This document shows, one piece after another, positions 27,720 through 36,290 of a stretch of DNA of 64,000 nucleotides; position 1 is the stretch's first letter, and every line of letters starts with the position of its first letter. The DNA is from Bradyrhizobium erythrophlei. GTDB lineage: Bacteria > Pseudomonadota > Alphaproteobacteria > Rhizobiales > Xanthobacteraceae. The stretch spans positions 4,187,001 to 4,251,000 of the forward strand of contig NZ_LT670818.1 in the NCBI RefSeq assembly GCF_900129505.1, read 5' to 3'. The translations under genes and the position numbers were made by a program. Below the pieces are notes generated by a model that was not told the origin of the DNA, ran no database searches, and saw only the letters and a program-made list of their open reading frames with translations.

Positions 27720-29366
27720 TCACCAGTTGCGGAATTTGGAGGGCGGCGCATAGAGGCCACCGGACCATCGGACGAGATCCTTGATAGAACGTGCCGCTAA
27801 CAGACTCCTGTCCGCATCGAGCGGATCGATGCCGAGGTCTTCCGGCCGACAGATGACGCCTCGCTCTCGCAGGCGCCGAACCATCTTCCCATCCCGGCCG
27901 CGGCCGACATCGGTGTAGCCCGCCACGCCACGGATCGCCTGCTCGCGCTCATCTTTGTCGCGGCAAAGCAGGAGATTGGCGATTCCCTCCTCAGTGACGA
28001 TGTGGGTGACGTCGTCGGCGTAGATCATCAGAGGAGCGAGTTCGAGATTCAGTTTCTCGGCAAGCGTCAGGGCGTCGAGCTTCTCGACGAACAGTGGGAC
28101 GTTCTTGTCGCCGAAGGTCTCGCCGATCTGCACGACCAGCTTGCGGCCGCGCCGCAGGGGTGGCGGGCCGTCGGGGTCGGCCTCCTTGCCCGCCTGCAGC
28201 CAGGGCGCGCTCGGATGGCGGCGTCCCCGAGCATCAGAGCCCATATTTGGCGCCCCGCCGAAGCCAGCAATGCGCGAGGTGGTCACGGTGGAGGAATTCC
28301 CCTGCAGGTCGATCTGCAGGGTGGAGCCGATGAACATGTCGCAAGCGTAGAGCCCGGCGACCTGGCAGAACGCGCGGTTCGAACGCAGCGCGCCGTCGGG
28401 GCCAGTGAAGTAGATGTCCGAACGGGCGCGGATGTAGTCGTCCATCCCCACTTCCGATCCGAAGGAGTGGATCTGCTCCACCCAGCCGGACTCGATCGCC
28501 GGGATTAGCGCGGGGTGCGGATTGAGCGCAAGGTGTGTAGCTACCTTGCCCTTCAATCCCAGCCGTTCGCCGTAAGTAGGCAGCAAAAGTTCGATCGCCG
28601 CTGTGTTGAACCCGATCCCGTGGTTCAGCCGCTTGACACCATAGCGTGCGTAAATGCCTTTGATTGCCAGCATGGCGGTAAGGATCTGGCCCTCGGTGAT
28701 GGCGCCTGGATCGCGCGTGAACAGAGGCTCGACAAAGAAGGGTTTGTCCGCATTCACGACGAAATGCACGCGGTCACCCGGAATGTCGACGCGTGGCACT
28801 TTGTCCACGATCTCGTTGACCTGTGCGATGACCAAGCCATCTTTGAAGGCGGTTGCCTCAACGACCGTCGGTGTGTCTTCGGTGTTGGGCCCGGTATAGA
28901 GATTGCCATTTCGGTCCGCGCTGACCGCCGCGATCAGGGCGACATGCGGTGTCAGGTCGATAAAATAACGCCCGAACAGCTCAAGATAGGTGTGCACCGC
29001 CCCCAGCTCGATTTTGCCGCCGAACAGCATCTTGGCGATGCGCGCCGACTGCGGGCCGGAATAGGAATAATCGAGCCTGCGCGCGATGCCCTTCTCGAAT
29101 ACATCGAGATGCTCGGGCAGCACGACACCTGACTGGACCATATGAAGATCGTGGATCTTGGCGGGATCGACGTCGGCGAGCGCAGAGGCGAGGACGTCCG
29201 CTTGTTTCTGGTTGTCGCCCTCCAGACAGACGCGGTCGGCGGGCCGAATCACCGCTTCAAGGAAATTCGGCAGATCCACGACTTCGATAGTCTTGCCCGA
29301 AGCGTACCTGCGTCCATCGGCGAGGCGCTCCGCCAGGGTAGTCTTTTGTGCGTTCCAGCTCTTCAT
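27720..29366 (-). CDS. mdcA: Malonate decarboxylase alpha subunit (acetyl-S-ACP:malonate ACP transferase)
   Basis: A 548-residue CoA-transferase-like subunit that swaps acetyl for malonyl on MdcC. The N-terminus KSWNAQKTTLAERLADGRR is family-specific; GVKRLNHGIGFNTAAIELLL, DIYFTGPDGALRSNRAFCQV and the C-terminal RERGVICRPEDLGIDPLDA follow. It is the first gene of the operon mdcA-C-D-E-G-B-F-H, all tightly packed. No mdcR/mdcY-type regulator is adjacent, and the 135-bp leader holds no operator that I could identify. Confidence 0.95.
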   Translation of the reverse strand: MKSWNAQKTTLAERLADGRRYASGKTIEVVDLPNFLEAVIRPADRVCLEGDNQKQADVLASALADVDPAKIHDLHMVQSGVVLPEHLDVFEKGIARRLDYSYSGPQSARIAKMLFGGKIELGAVHTYLELFGRYFIDLTPHVALIAAVSADRNGNLYTGPNTEDTPTVVEATAFKDGLVIAQVNEIVDKVPRVDIPGDRVHFVVNADKPFFVEPLFTRDPGAITEGQILTAMLAIKGIYARYGVKRLNHGIGFNTAAIELLLPTYGERLGLKGKVATHLALNPHPALIPAIESGWVEQIHSFGSEVGMDDYIRARSDIYFTGPDGALRSNRAFCQVAGLYACDMFIGSTLQIDLQGNSSTVTTSRIAGFGGAPNMGSDARGRRHPSAPWLQAGKEADPDGPPPLRRGRKLVVQIGETFGDKNVPLFVEKLDALTLAEKLNLELAPLMIYADDVTHIVTEEGIANLLLCRDKDEREQAIRGVAGYTDVGRGRDGKMVRRLRERGVICRPEDLGIDPLDADRSLLAARSIKDLVRWSGGLYAPPSKFRNW

Positions 29367-29501
29367 TCCTGATCTCTCTTATTCTAGTGGCTTTCTTCCG
29401 CGGTCATGCCGCGATCGTATCGCCATGGTGCAGCCTCCAACCACTGATCCGTGCAAGAACGCCCTCGGCCTGGGGTATGCGGATCCCACGATGGATTTGC
29501 C

Positions 29502-30053
29502 TCATTTCGATGCCCTGCTACGCCATGACGCCATACTCTCGAACACTCCATCGCGGCGGATCAGGCCGTGGAAAAGGGCTGCACCGAAATGGGCGAGGAA
29601 CGTGCAGAAGAGCAAATAAGCGAGATAGGTGTGCAGGGATCGCAACCACGCATACAGCGCGACGTTGTGTGGCAGGATCGAGGGTAGCTGAAGCGGCCCG
29701 TAGAGTACGATCGGGTAACGTTCAGCCGAAAGCATCCCCCAGCCGACTAACGGCATCGCGACCATCGAGGCGTAAAGCACGATGTGGGAGGCCTTGGCCG
29801 CCCGGCGCTGGACGGGCGGGACCGTGTCGGGCAGCGCTGGCGGCGGATTGAGGCAACGATTTACTAGGCGGACGACTACCAGGATGAGGATGGCGATCCC
29901 AAGCGGCCTGTGGATCGAGATCAGAAGCTCGTAGCGTTTGGAGACCGTGGCAACCATGCCGATGCCGATGAACAGCATCGCCAGGATCATCGCTGCCATC
30001 AGCCAGTGCAGGAGCCGCGACAGGATCGGGAAGCGGGCCGCGTATGCAGTCAT
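29502..30053 (-). CDS. Cytochrome b561-type membrane protein
   Basis: A 183-residue four-helix membrane protein of the bacterial cytochrome b561 family. Histidines that may bind two b hemes occur in ILSRLLHWLMAAMIL, ISIHRPLGIAI, ASHIVLYASMV and RSLHTYLAYLL. It likely passes electrons from quinol to the periplasm. Its ATG overlaps the stop of the upstream catalase-like gene (ATGA), so the two are co-translated, and it may be the electron donor for that protein. Confidence 0.88.
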   Translation of the reverse strand: MTAYAARFPILSRLLHWLMAAMILAMLFIGIGMVATVSKRYELLISIHRPLGIAILILVVVRLVNRCLNPPPALPDTVPPVQRRAAKASHIVLYASMVAMPLVGWGMLSAERYPIVLYGPLQLPSILPHNVALYAWLRSLHTYLAYLLFCTFLAHFGAALFHGLIRRDGVFESMASWRSRASK

Positions 30054-31189
30054 GACTTGCCTCCTGCCTGTACGTCCTGCCGCGTGATCGCACTTGGGGG
30101 CTTTTCCGCCTCCTCTCCGGCACGAAGAGTGAAGGAGCTCGAATAGGCCGCCGATCGAGCACTTAGCAGCGGGTCGTCGGATGGCGCGATGCCGGACGGC
30201 AACACCAGCGGGTCGTAATTGACGTAGGCGCAGGGCCCTGTGTCTTCACTCGACACCTCGTCAATTGTCACAGTGCCGGCGTTGATTTGCTGCCGATCGG
30301 CGGGCCAGGGCAACGTCGCGTCGTCGGTGGGGTCTCCAGGTTGGCCAATGGTAATCATCAGGCGCCATCGCAACGGATGCTGGTGAATCTGCTGGATTAG
30401 GTCGTCGAAGAGATAGTTCTCGCCGTTCGATGCCGACCGCACCGCAGACTCTGCCGCGAACGGCTGCATGGGCACTGTGGCCCAGCGAACCGGAATGGAC
30501 ACACCGGCCGCGTTGACGAGACGGAAGGCGTTGAGACTGTTGAAAGTTGAATCGGCGAAGCCCTGGGACGGCGGGCTTTGCTTGATGACCGCCATGGCCT
30601 GTACGGTCTCGGGGTGGGCAGCCATGAACGCCTTGACCTTGGCGGGATCAGGCTTTCCGGTGGCCGGGTCAGGGATGGAGGCGAGGACCTGGTCGCGGAA
30701 ACCTTGCGCGGAGTTCACACCAAACACTGCCTCGTTGTTCATCGTAATCCGCCACTCCCCGGCCCCGGGCAGCAGGAACTTAACGGCCATGCTGCGCACG
30801 ATTGCTGGCTGATCGGCCTGGAACGGGTTGGCGCCGGAGAGGCCGAAACGGCCGACGATAGCGGTGCGGCCCGGCTTGAACACGGTGGCCGTGGAGAACG
30901 AGACTGCCTGTCCGTTGGCGTCGAACCACCCGCTGACGCAGACGCCTTTCGCGTGATTCCGGCGAAACCCGGGGTGCAGACCTTCAGCGTCCGTGAAAGC
31001 CGCCAACATCCGGTCCTCAGTCAGCCGGCGCGGCGAAAGCCAGCCCCCCGTGTAAGCGAATGCGCCGGCGACGCAGAGCACGGCTACGCCAATTGCACCC
31101 AACCGGATGACCACTCCTGCGCTCGTCAATGGCCGTTTGCTAGTGGTTTCTCCTGACTGATCATCCGACATCTCGTCAAACTCCTGCAT
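30050..31189 (-). CDS. Membrane-anchored catalase-family peroxidase
   Basis: A 379-residue protein with one N-terminal membrane helix (about residues 27-46) and a periplasmic mini-catalase domain (about 55-350). The distal histidine sits in FRRNHAKGVCVSG, the following strand is VSFSTATVF, and LLSARSAAYSSSF carries the R-x3-Y motif of the proximal heme tyrosine. Such catalase-related peroxidases (SrpA-like) are shorter than true catalases and consume peroxide using an electron donor; the co-encoded cytochrome b561 is a candidate. An internal ATG six codons in is an alternative start. Confidence 0.85.
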   Translation of the reverse strand: MQEFDEMSDDQSGETTSKRPLTSAGVVIRLGAIGVAVLCVAGAFAYTGGWLSPRRLTEDRMLAAFTDAEGLHPGFRRNHAKGVCVSGWFDANGQAVSFSTATVFKPGRTAIVGRFGLSGANPFQADQPAIVRSMAVKFLLPGAGEWRITMNNEAVFGVNSAQGFRDQVLASIPDPATGKPDPAKVKAFMAAHPETVQAMAVIKQSPPSQGFADSTFNSLNAFRLVNAAGVSIPVRWATVPMQPFAAESAVRSASNGENYLFDDLIQQIHQHPLRWRLMITIGQPGDPTDDATLPWPADRQQINAGTVTIDEVSSEDTGPCAYVNYDPLVLPSGIAPSDDPLLSARSAAYSSSFTLRAGEEAEKPPSAITRQDVQAGGKS

Positions 31190-31341
31190 AACCGCCTAGC
31201 GACGCCATTTCGGCGTTGTCTTCCAAACAAGCATCACGACCGGCTCGTTTCTTGCTAGTGCCTCAGCCAATCTAATGCGGGGATCGATGACCACTCGGAC
31301 CAGCGCTGTGACCTTGGAGTCGATCCCAACTTCGCTAACTT

Positions 31342-31620
31342 TTATCGGCAAGGATGCCATTGACCATCGTCGCCAAGATACTTCCCGGACGCCGGGTCGT
31401 AGTACGCCCAACGCTGGGCGCAATAGGAAGCAGCAGTGCTCGATACCACGGAGCCGACGCTTGCTTGAGCACCGCGGCCCTTGACCCGTTTCGCTCCGTG
31501 TATCAGCACAACGTTGCGCGCCTCGACCGGCGCGGCCGTCTGGGCGCGAGCCTCAAATCCACCGAGCGTTGCTGTGAGCACGCCAACGGCCATCGCCGCA
31601 AGTGTCTGTAATTTCATCAT
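31342..31620 (-). CDS. Small secreted protein with BA14K-like C-terminus (probable chimera)
   Basis: A 92-residue protein with a signal peptide (MMKLQTLAAMAVGVLTATL...ARAQ). Its C-terminus, SYCAQRWAYYDPASGKYLG followed by DGQWHPC, matches the BA14K-like domain, a lectin-like cell-envelope motif with two cysteines. Between them lies EARNVVLIHGA, which is the first strand of the secreted alpha/beta hydrolases (compare KARNVVLVHGLFADG in the gene at 33282-34088). The gene therefore looks like a join of a hydrolase 5' end to a BA14K 3' end. Whether it is expressed is unknown. Confidence 0.55.
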   Translation of the reverse strand: MMKLQTLAAMAVGVLTATLGGFEARAQTAAPVEARNVVLIHGAKRVKGRGAQASVGSVVSSTAASYCAQRWAYYDPASGKYLGDDGQWHPCR

Positions 31621-31702
31621 CGATCAGACTCCGGGGTTGATTTTTCTGCGTAGCCCTTATGAGGCCGGCGGGGGAGCACACCGCCCCCGCCCGGCGTGGT
31701 CG

Positions 31703-32677
31703 TTAGCTCGTCCACTGCCAATCTGCCGGCAGCCAGCGGTACCCGTTCCCCTCGCGCACCACGTGCCCGAAGCCAGGGAAGGGCAGATGGTAGCTACCAA
31801 CCAGCGTCTTGTCGGTCGCTGCGCGGTCGAGGAAGTCCACGCGCGCCCTGGTTGCCTGCGCTATGTCCATGTCAAACTCGAACGGCCATTCCGGATGCAG
31901 GAAGCTGATCGTGGAGTTGACGACGACATCGGCAGTAAGGAGCAATTCTTCGCTGCCGGAACTCAGATGCACCGACATGTGGCCTGGTGTGTGACCGGCA
32001 GTGTCGATGGTGGTCACGCCCGGCGCCACCTCCGCTCCGGCTTTGATCAGGCGCAGCCGAGGGCTGGCCAATTTCAGATTTGCCCGGGTAACCTCCGGCT
32101 TCAGAGCGGGCGGCAATCTGTTGGCCCATTCGGGGGCGCTCCAAAAGGCGACCTCGGTTTCGCTGGCGACGAATTCGGCCGAGGGAAACAGCAGCGACGC
32201 GTTCTCGTGATCGCTGATACCCCACAGGTGGTCGAAATGCGCGTGAGTGAGCAGGATCATATCGATATCGCCAGGGGCGTAGCCCGCGGCGGCGAGGTTG
32301 CCAAGCAGCCCGCCGGTCGTCTTCTGAAATTTGTCGACGCCGCAGCCTGCATCGATCAACACCAGCTTGTCGCCGGTGTTGACGAGAATGGTGTTGATTT
32401 GCAGCCCCACCGGGCTAGGCGGTTGGAACGTGGATGTGAGCAGGCCTCTTGCGTTCTCGGCGCGATCACCCCACAGCGTTTCGGCCGGGAACGCGAGCGT
32501 GCCGTCGCTGACGACGGTGACTTCGATGGTGCCGAGCTTGAAGCGGTAGAAGCTAGGCTGCGCCCGCTTGCCCGCTTGGGGCGCATGGGCCAGGGCGGGT
32601 ACGGTCGGAGCGAGTGCAGCGGCCCCGACGGCGGCAGAGCCGGCACGTAGGAGCATCCGGCGGTCGAGCTTGAGCAT
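31703..32677 (-). CDS. Secreted MBL-fold metallo-hydrolase
   Basis: A 324-residue metallo-beta-lactamase-fold hydrolase with a Tat-like leader (LDRRMLLRAGSAAVGAAAL...PALAHA). The zinc motif LLTHAHFDHLWG (H-x-H-x-D-H) is at about residue 137, the third ligand in TAGHTPGHMSVHL, the bridging aspartate in LLLTADVVV, and a final histidine in VGSYHLPFPGFGHV. The family includes lactonases and esterases; the substrate is unknown. ATG 32677 directly precedes the leader; an in-frame extension overlaps the neighbouring Ohr gene and is rejected. Confidence 0.88.
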   Translation of the reverse strand: MLKLDRRMLLRAGSAAVGAAALAPTVPALAHAPQAGKRAQPSFYRFKLGTIEVTVVSDGTLAFPAETLWGDRAENARGLLTSTFQPPSPVGLQINTILVNTGDKLVLIDAGCGVDKFQKTTGGLLGNLAAAGYAPGDIDMILLTHAHFDHLWGISDHENASLLFPSAEFVASETEVAFWSAPEWANRLPPALKPEVTRANLKLASPRLRLIKAGAEVAPGVTTIDTAGHTPGHMSVHLSSGSEELLLTADVVVNSTISFLHPEWPFEFDMDIAQATRARVDFLDRAATDKTLVGSYHLPFPGFGHVVREGNGYRWLPADWQWTS

Positions 32678-32751
32678 GTCAGTTCTCCATTGCGAGTTGC
32701 GTTTGTGGGGGCTTTCTTCCGAGGAGGTGGCATGAAATCGATCGGTCAGGC

Positions 32752-33177
32752 TCACCGGACCGAGACGGACGTTGCCACATCGACGTTGCCCCGGATCGCA
32801 TTCGAGTACGGGCAGATCGCATGAGCACCCTGGACGAGCCGTTCAGCGGTCTGTCGGTCGATGCCAACCATGGCCACGGCAAGCGCGGCGGCCAACACGA
32901 AGCCTCCTGTCTCATTTCGACTGAGATCGATCCTGGCGGCGACGGTGATATCGTCGTCGCCAAAGCGGTGGCCGGCATCTCGGCTCACATGAAGGAGCGC
33001 ATTCTCAAAGCAGGCTGCATACCCGCCGGCGAAGAGTTGTTCGGGATTGGTCGCATCGCCCCTACCGCCAAGCGCCCGGGGCAGTGCGAGCTTGAGGTCG
33101 AGCAAACCGTCTTCGCTGCGGATCGAACCGTGACGGCCTCCGCTCGCCGTGACTTTTGTGGAATATAGACTGGCCAT
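32752..33177 (-). CDS. Organic hydroperoxide resistance protein (Ohr/OsmC family)
   Basis: A 141-residue thiol peroxidase that reduces organic and lipid hydroperoxides. The Ohr start LYSTKVTASGGRHGSIRSED is typical. The two active cysteines lie in FAGGYAACFENALLHV and HAICPYSNAIRGNVDV, and the conserved N-P-E-Q-L-F-A-G-G-Y region is complete. The Ohr-specific MarR-type sensor OhrR is not adjacent. Its position near the catalase-like peroxidase suggests a peroxide-defence patch. Confidence 0.93.
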   Translation of the reverse strand: MASLYSTKVTASGGRHGSIRSEDGLLDLKLALPRALGGRGDATNPEQLFAGGYAACFENALLHVSRDAGHRFGDDDITVAARIDLSRNETGGFVLAAALAVAMVGIDRQTAERLVQGAHAICPYSNAIRGNVDVATSVSVR

Positions 33178-33244
33178 AGCACATATGCCTTCTTCGCTGG
33201 GATTCGTTAAATTGGGACGGGTCGTCCGGACTGTCGCCGCAACT

Positions 33245-33275
33245 CATCGGCGAACAGCCCGTGCACGAGGACGCA
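33245..33275 (-). repeat. Remnant of an alpha/beta hydrolase 5' region
   Basis: On the minus strand this short piece reads VCVLVHGLFADEL. Its DNA (CGAACAGCCCGTGCAC) matches the start of the neighbouring hydrolase at about 33929-33944. It is a stray copy of the first conserved strand, left between the hydrolase stop and the Ohr gene. Confidence 0.5.
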
Positions 33276-33281
33276 CACCCG

Positions 33282-34088
33282 CTAAGCGGGCTGTCCGGCG
33301 GCTTCCAGGATCAACCGGCTGATCTCGTCGGGTTGGGATATCAGCGACAGGTGACTCGCCTTCACTTCGATGGTCTTGGCGCCCATGCGCTTGGCCATGA
33401 AGCGTTCGAGATCGGGATTGATCGTCCGGTCTTCCGTCGAAACGGCATAGAAACTCGGCTTCGACCGCCAGGCCGCATGCGTCGTCTTGCCCGAGAGCAG
33501 AGCCTTGTGGAACGGCTCTTGGACCGCATAAAGGACCTTCGCCTTCGCTTCCGGCAGGTCGCCGGCGAAATCGCGCAAGAACGCAGCCTCGCTGAGGCGT
33601 CCTTCATCGCCGTCGAAGACAATCCCGGCGGACGCCGGTGGCGTCGGAAATGTCTTGGCCAACGCCGCGTAATCCTCGCCCGCATCCGGCGCTCGCGCCG
33701 CCACATAGACAAGAGCCGACACGTTCGGATGCATACCGGCCTCTGTCACGATCATTCCGGAGAAGGAATGCCCGACCAGGACCGTCGGACCATCTTGCCG
33801 CGCCAGCACGCGCTCGGCCGAGGCGACCGCTTCAGGCAGCGTTGTCAGTGGGTTTTGCACGGCTGTGGCATTGAGCCCCGCTGCCTGCAATCGTGCAATC
33901 ACCTCGGACCAGCTTGACCCGTCGGCGAACAGCCCGTGCACAAGGACAACATTTCGGGCCTTCGTCGCCGGCTGCGCGGCAGCGGCGTTGCCCTGGACAA
34001 GAGTGCTTGCCGCTCCCGCGGCCACCATGCTTACGAAGGTGCGTCGATTCATAAGATATCTTGGCCGAAGATTGTCTTGGCTATTCAT
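33282..34088 (-). CDS. Secreted alpha/beta hydrolase
   Basis: A 268-residue serine hydrolase of the small esterase type (like salicylate or polyneuridine-aldehyde esterases). The leader MNRRTFVSMVAAGAAST is Tat-like. The core has VVLVHGLFADGSSW, the nucleophile elbow VLVGHSFSGMIV, an acid-bearing turn near VSTEDRTINPD, and the catalytic histidine in EVKASHLSLISQPDE. ATG 34088 has an AAGGAGAA site. It is often found with stress or detoxification genes; no exact substrate can be given. Confidence 0.87.
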   Translation of the reverse strand: MNSQDNLRPRYLMNRRTFVSMVAAGAASTLVQGNAAAAQPATKARNVVLVHGLFADGSSWSEVIARLQAAGLNATAVQNPLTTLPEAVASAERVLARQDGPTVLVGHSFSGMIVTEAGMHPNVSALVYVAARAPDAGEDYAALAKTFPTPPASAGIVFDGDEGRLSEAAFLRDFAGDLPEAKAKVLYAVQEPFHKALLSGKTTHAAWRSKPSFYAVSTEDRTINPDLERFMAKRMGAKTIEVKASHLSLISQPDEISRLILEAAGQPA

Positions 34089-34190
34089 GGAAGTTCTCCT
34101 TTGCGTAAAGTTGGAGTTGGCTACTGGGACGGCAGCGTTAAAGGGGACGTTTTCGCTCCTTGACACCATCGGCTCGCTCCTCTGCGCAGC

Positions 34191-34433
34191 TCAGCATAAA
34201 AACGGGTTGTCGCCGACATCGCAATTTTCTCCGTCTGGCGGCGTAGCAAATGGGCCGACGTGCGGCGCTGGAATGCGAGCATAGCCGTCAATATAGCGAG
34301 CGGTGGGCGACGCACGCGCATCGGCTTTCTTCGCAACATGCCGCTTGGCTAAGCAATTCTTGCGGGCCATGGTGGGCGTTGAGAGCATGACGGTGGCGAT
34401 CAATCCCGCCGACAATAGCTTGATTGTGGTCAT
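34191..34433 (-). CDS. Small secreted hypothetical protein
   Basis: An 80-residue protein with a clear signal peptide (MTTIKLLSAGLIATVMLSTP, cleavage expected after TMA) and a short basic mature part containing ARYIDGYARIPAPHVGPFAT and three cysteines. A strong ribosome site (AAAGGAAG) lies upstream of ATG 34433. Similar small exported proteins seem common in Bradyrhizobium; the function is unknown. Confidence 0.65.
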   Translation of the reverse strand: MTTIKLLSAGLIATVMLSTPTMARKNCLAKRHVAKKADARASPTARYIDGYARIPAPHVGPFATPPDGENCDVGDNPFLC

Positions 34434-34719
34434 TGAACTTCCTTTATGGATGCAGCAAACCAAACGTGATCGGTGCTCACGGCACTCTGCGACCGTCAGA
34501 AAGTACTTGAGAATCGCCGCAAGAGTGCCGGCAACAATCGTCAGTGTCGCAACATCGTCACCGATCGCTGCTCCGTGATAGCGCCTACCGACCAAGCAAA
34601 CGGATTTCATTGTCGGCGGGAATTAAAATCGAGAGCGATCGCAACTGTTCGCAAACACCTCCCATTCGTCGTTGCCGTGCGTCTTTGCATTGCTCCGATG
34701 GTGGGATAAGTGCTGGCGC

Positions 34720-35616
34720 TCATTCACTTCTTTCGGCTTGGTTCGCAAGAATTGAAAAGCGTGACCCGCGACAGGGAGTGGAAGCGACGTCGATGCGGTG
34801 TCCCAGAATTCCGATCGCCTGGCGCACGATGAAGAGGCCAATGCCTAGACCATCGCATCGCGCAGGATCAAAACGGGTGAAGGCCTCGAACATTCGAGGG
34901 ATCTGGTCCCCGGTTATGCCGATTCCAGTGTCATACACGTCAATGCGGATCCTCTGGTCGGTGTGCCGGCAACCGACGAGAACGCGGCCACCAGGCAGTG
35001 TGTATTTGATGGCATTGCTGACCAAGTTGCGCAGAACGGTACCGAGAAGCAGAGCATCGCTCTCAATCGTAGCGCAAGTCGGGACCGTACGAACGCTGAC
35101 TCCCTTTGTTAGAGCTGCGACTTTGTTCGCGTAGGTAGCTTGCTGCAACAAAGGCTCGACCCGCACCGACGTTAGCTTCACCCTTTTGCCGCTCTCGCAG
35201 AGCCGAAGGGCGGCGAGTAATTCATCAAGCTGATCCCTCAATCGCTCGACCGCGCTCTGACCGTACTGCAGTAGGCGCAACTCAGATGCCGTTCGAAGGC
35301 CGCGACAGAGAATATCGTGAACGTTTTGGATGACTTGAAGTGGCTGCCTTAGATCGTGTCCTGCTATCGCAAGTAACACTGACTCAAACTCGGACGGCTT
35401 GTGTGGTTTCGCCTTGGCCGTCATGCTCCAAGTCATGGGTCGCGTTGGCATCCGTGGGGTACCAAAAGCCGCGCTGCCTTCTGTCGCTTTGACATGTCCG
35501 TGTGTCTCGTGCATGACGTGCTCTCTTAGTTGGGAGGCATTGAACAAATCTGATTGAAAGTGTCGCGCAATCTCGCGACGTACGCGAGTTTGATGTTGTA
35601 AGATTGTGTTAGTCAT
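34720..35616 (-). CDS. Soluble sensor histidine kinase
   Basis: A 298-residue kinase with no membrane segment. The H-box AGHDLRQPLQVIQNVHDI is at about residues 89-106, the N-box LRNLVSNAIKYTLPGG, G1 YDTGIGI and G2 GLGIGLFIVRQAIGILGH follow. The H-D-L-R-Q-P-L form resembles the hybrid kinases of the HWE/PAS group of rhizobia. The N-terminal 75 residues have no recognised domain, so the start could be further downstream (for example MHETHG or MTAKAK). The partner regulator is not adjacent. Confidence 0.85.
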   Translation of the reverse strand: MTNTILQHQTRVRREIARHFQSDLFNASQLREHVMHETHGHVKATEGSAAFGTPRMPTRPMTWSMTAKAKPHKPSEFESVLLAIAGHDLRQPLQVIQNVHDILCRGLRTASELRLLQYGQSAVERLRDQLDELLAALRLCESGKRVKLTSVRVEPLLQQATYANKVAALTKGVSVRTVPTCATIESDALLLGTVLRNLVSNAIKYTLPGGRVLVGCRHTDQRIRIDVYDTGIGITGDQIPRMFEAFTRFDPARCDGLGIGLFIVRQAIGILGHRIDVASTPCRGSRFSILANQAERSE

Positions 35617-35723
35617 GCAGCTGAGGCGCGCGTTTTGGGCGACGCATCGACTCCCCAGGGAGCTTCAGCTAGACGAGGTGATCTCGTTGGTTGAAATGAC
35701 CATAGCGACGGCCATGTTGATTC

Positions 35724-36107
35724 TCAAATATCGTATCGATTACGAAGAATGATCAGTTGAACGATCAAATCGCTCTGGGGGGTGAAATAGAAGGCGAGCA
35801 CCAGCGGATCAGGCAGGCCGCGCTTGTCATAGTTGCCATCGACATTGGCCGTCGCGATGAAGTTCCCATAGTGGTTGATCACCTTGGTTACGTTCATCGT
35901 CAGACGCTCGCCGATGATATCGTGCTTCGCCCACTCTCTGATGGCCGGCTTTCCCCAGTAGTCCCGCAACTGATCATTGACGAGAGCGTCCTCGGCGAAA
36001 GTGGCCAGCAGTCGCTCGAGATCGAAACTGTTGGTTGCTTCAACGTAGGCGGCCACCAGGGGTGGGAGGGCGACGGGAGCGTTTGGCGGAACGGAGGATT
36101 TCATCAT
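35724..36107 (-). CDS. SnoaL-like (NTF2-fold) protein
   Basis: A 127-residue protein of the nuclear-transport-factor-2 fold. PLVAAYVEATNSFDLERLLA is the typical first helix pair, followed by FAEDALVNDQLRDYWGKPAI and the sheet VNGN/LAFYFTPQSDLIVQLIIL. These small alpha+beta barrels act as isomerases, dehydratases or ligand binders; no catalytic residue can be assigned. It lies just downstream of the large regulators and may be their target. Confidence 0.8.
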   Translation of the reverse strand: MMKSSVPPNAPVALPPLVAAYVEATNSFDLERLLATFAEDALVNDQLRDYWGKPAIREWAKHDIIGERLTMNVTKVINHYGNFIATANVDGNYDKRGLPDPLVLAFYFTPQSDLIVQLIILRNRYDI

Positions 36108-36290
36108 GGTGTCGGGTTCGAACGATTCTTGGCAATTTGCACGCGACGACCATGCCCGATGGACGACGGCTTGGCCCGTTTGATTACGTTAGAAAATGTT
36201 AGACGGGTGCAGGGAGTCCAGTTCCGCCGGGTCTCCAGGCGGAAAGAATGTTGCGGAGGTCGTCGGTTTGGCGTGGAGCGGCTAAAAAGA

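Noticed and set aside
31196..31360. Possible 54-residue minus-strand gene before the catalase-like gene
   Set aside because: No ribosome site, no known family, overlaps the region downstream of the BA14K-like gene; cannot be supported.
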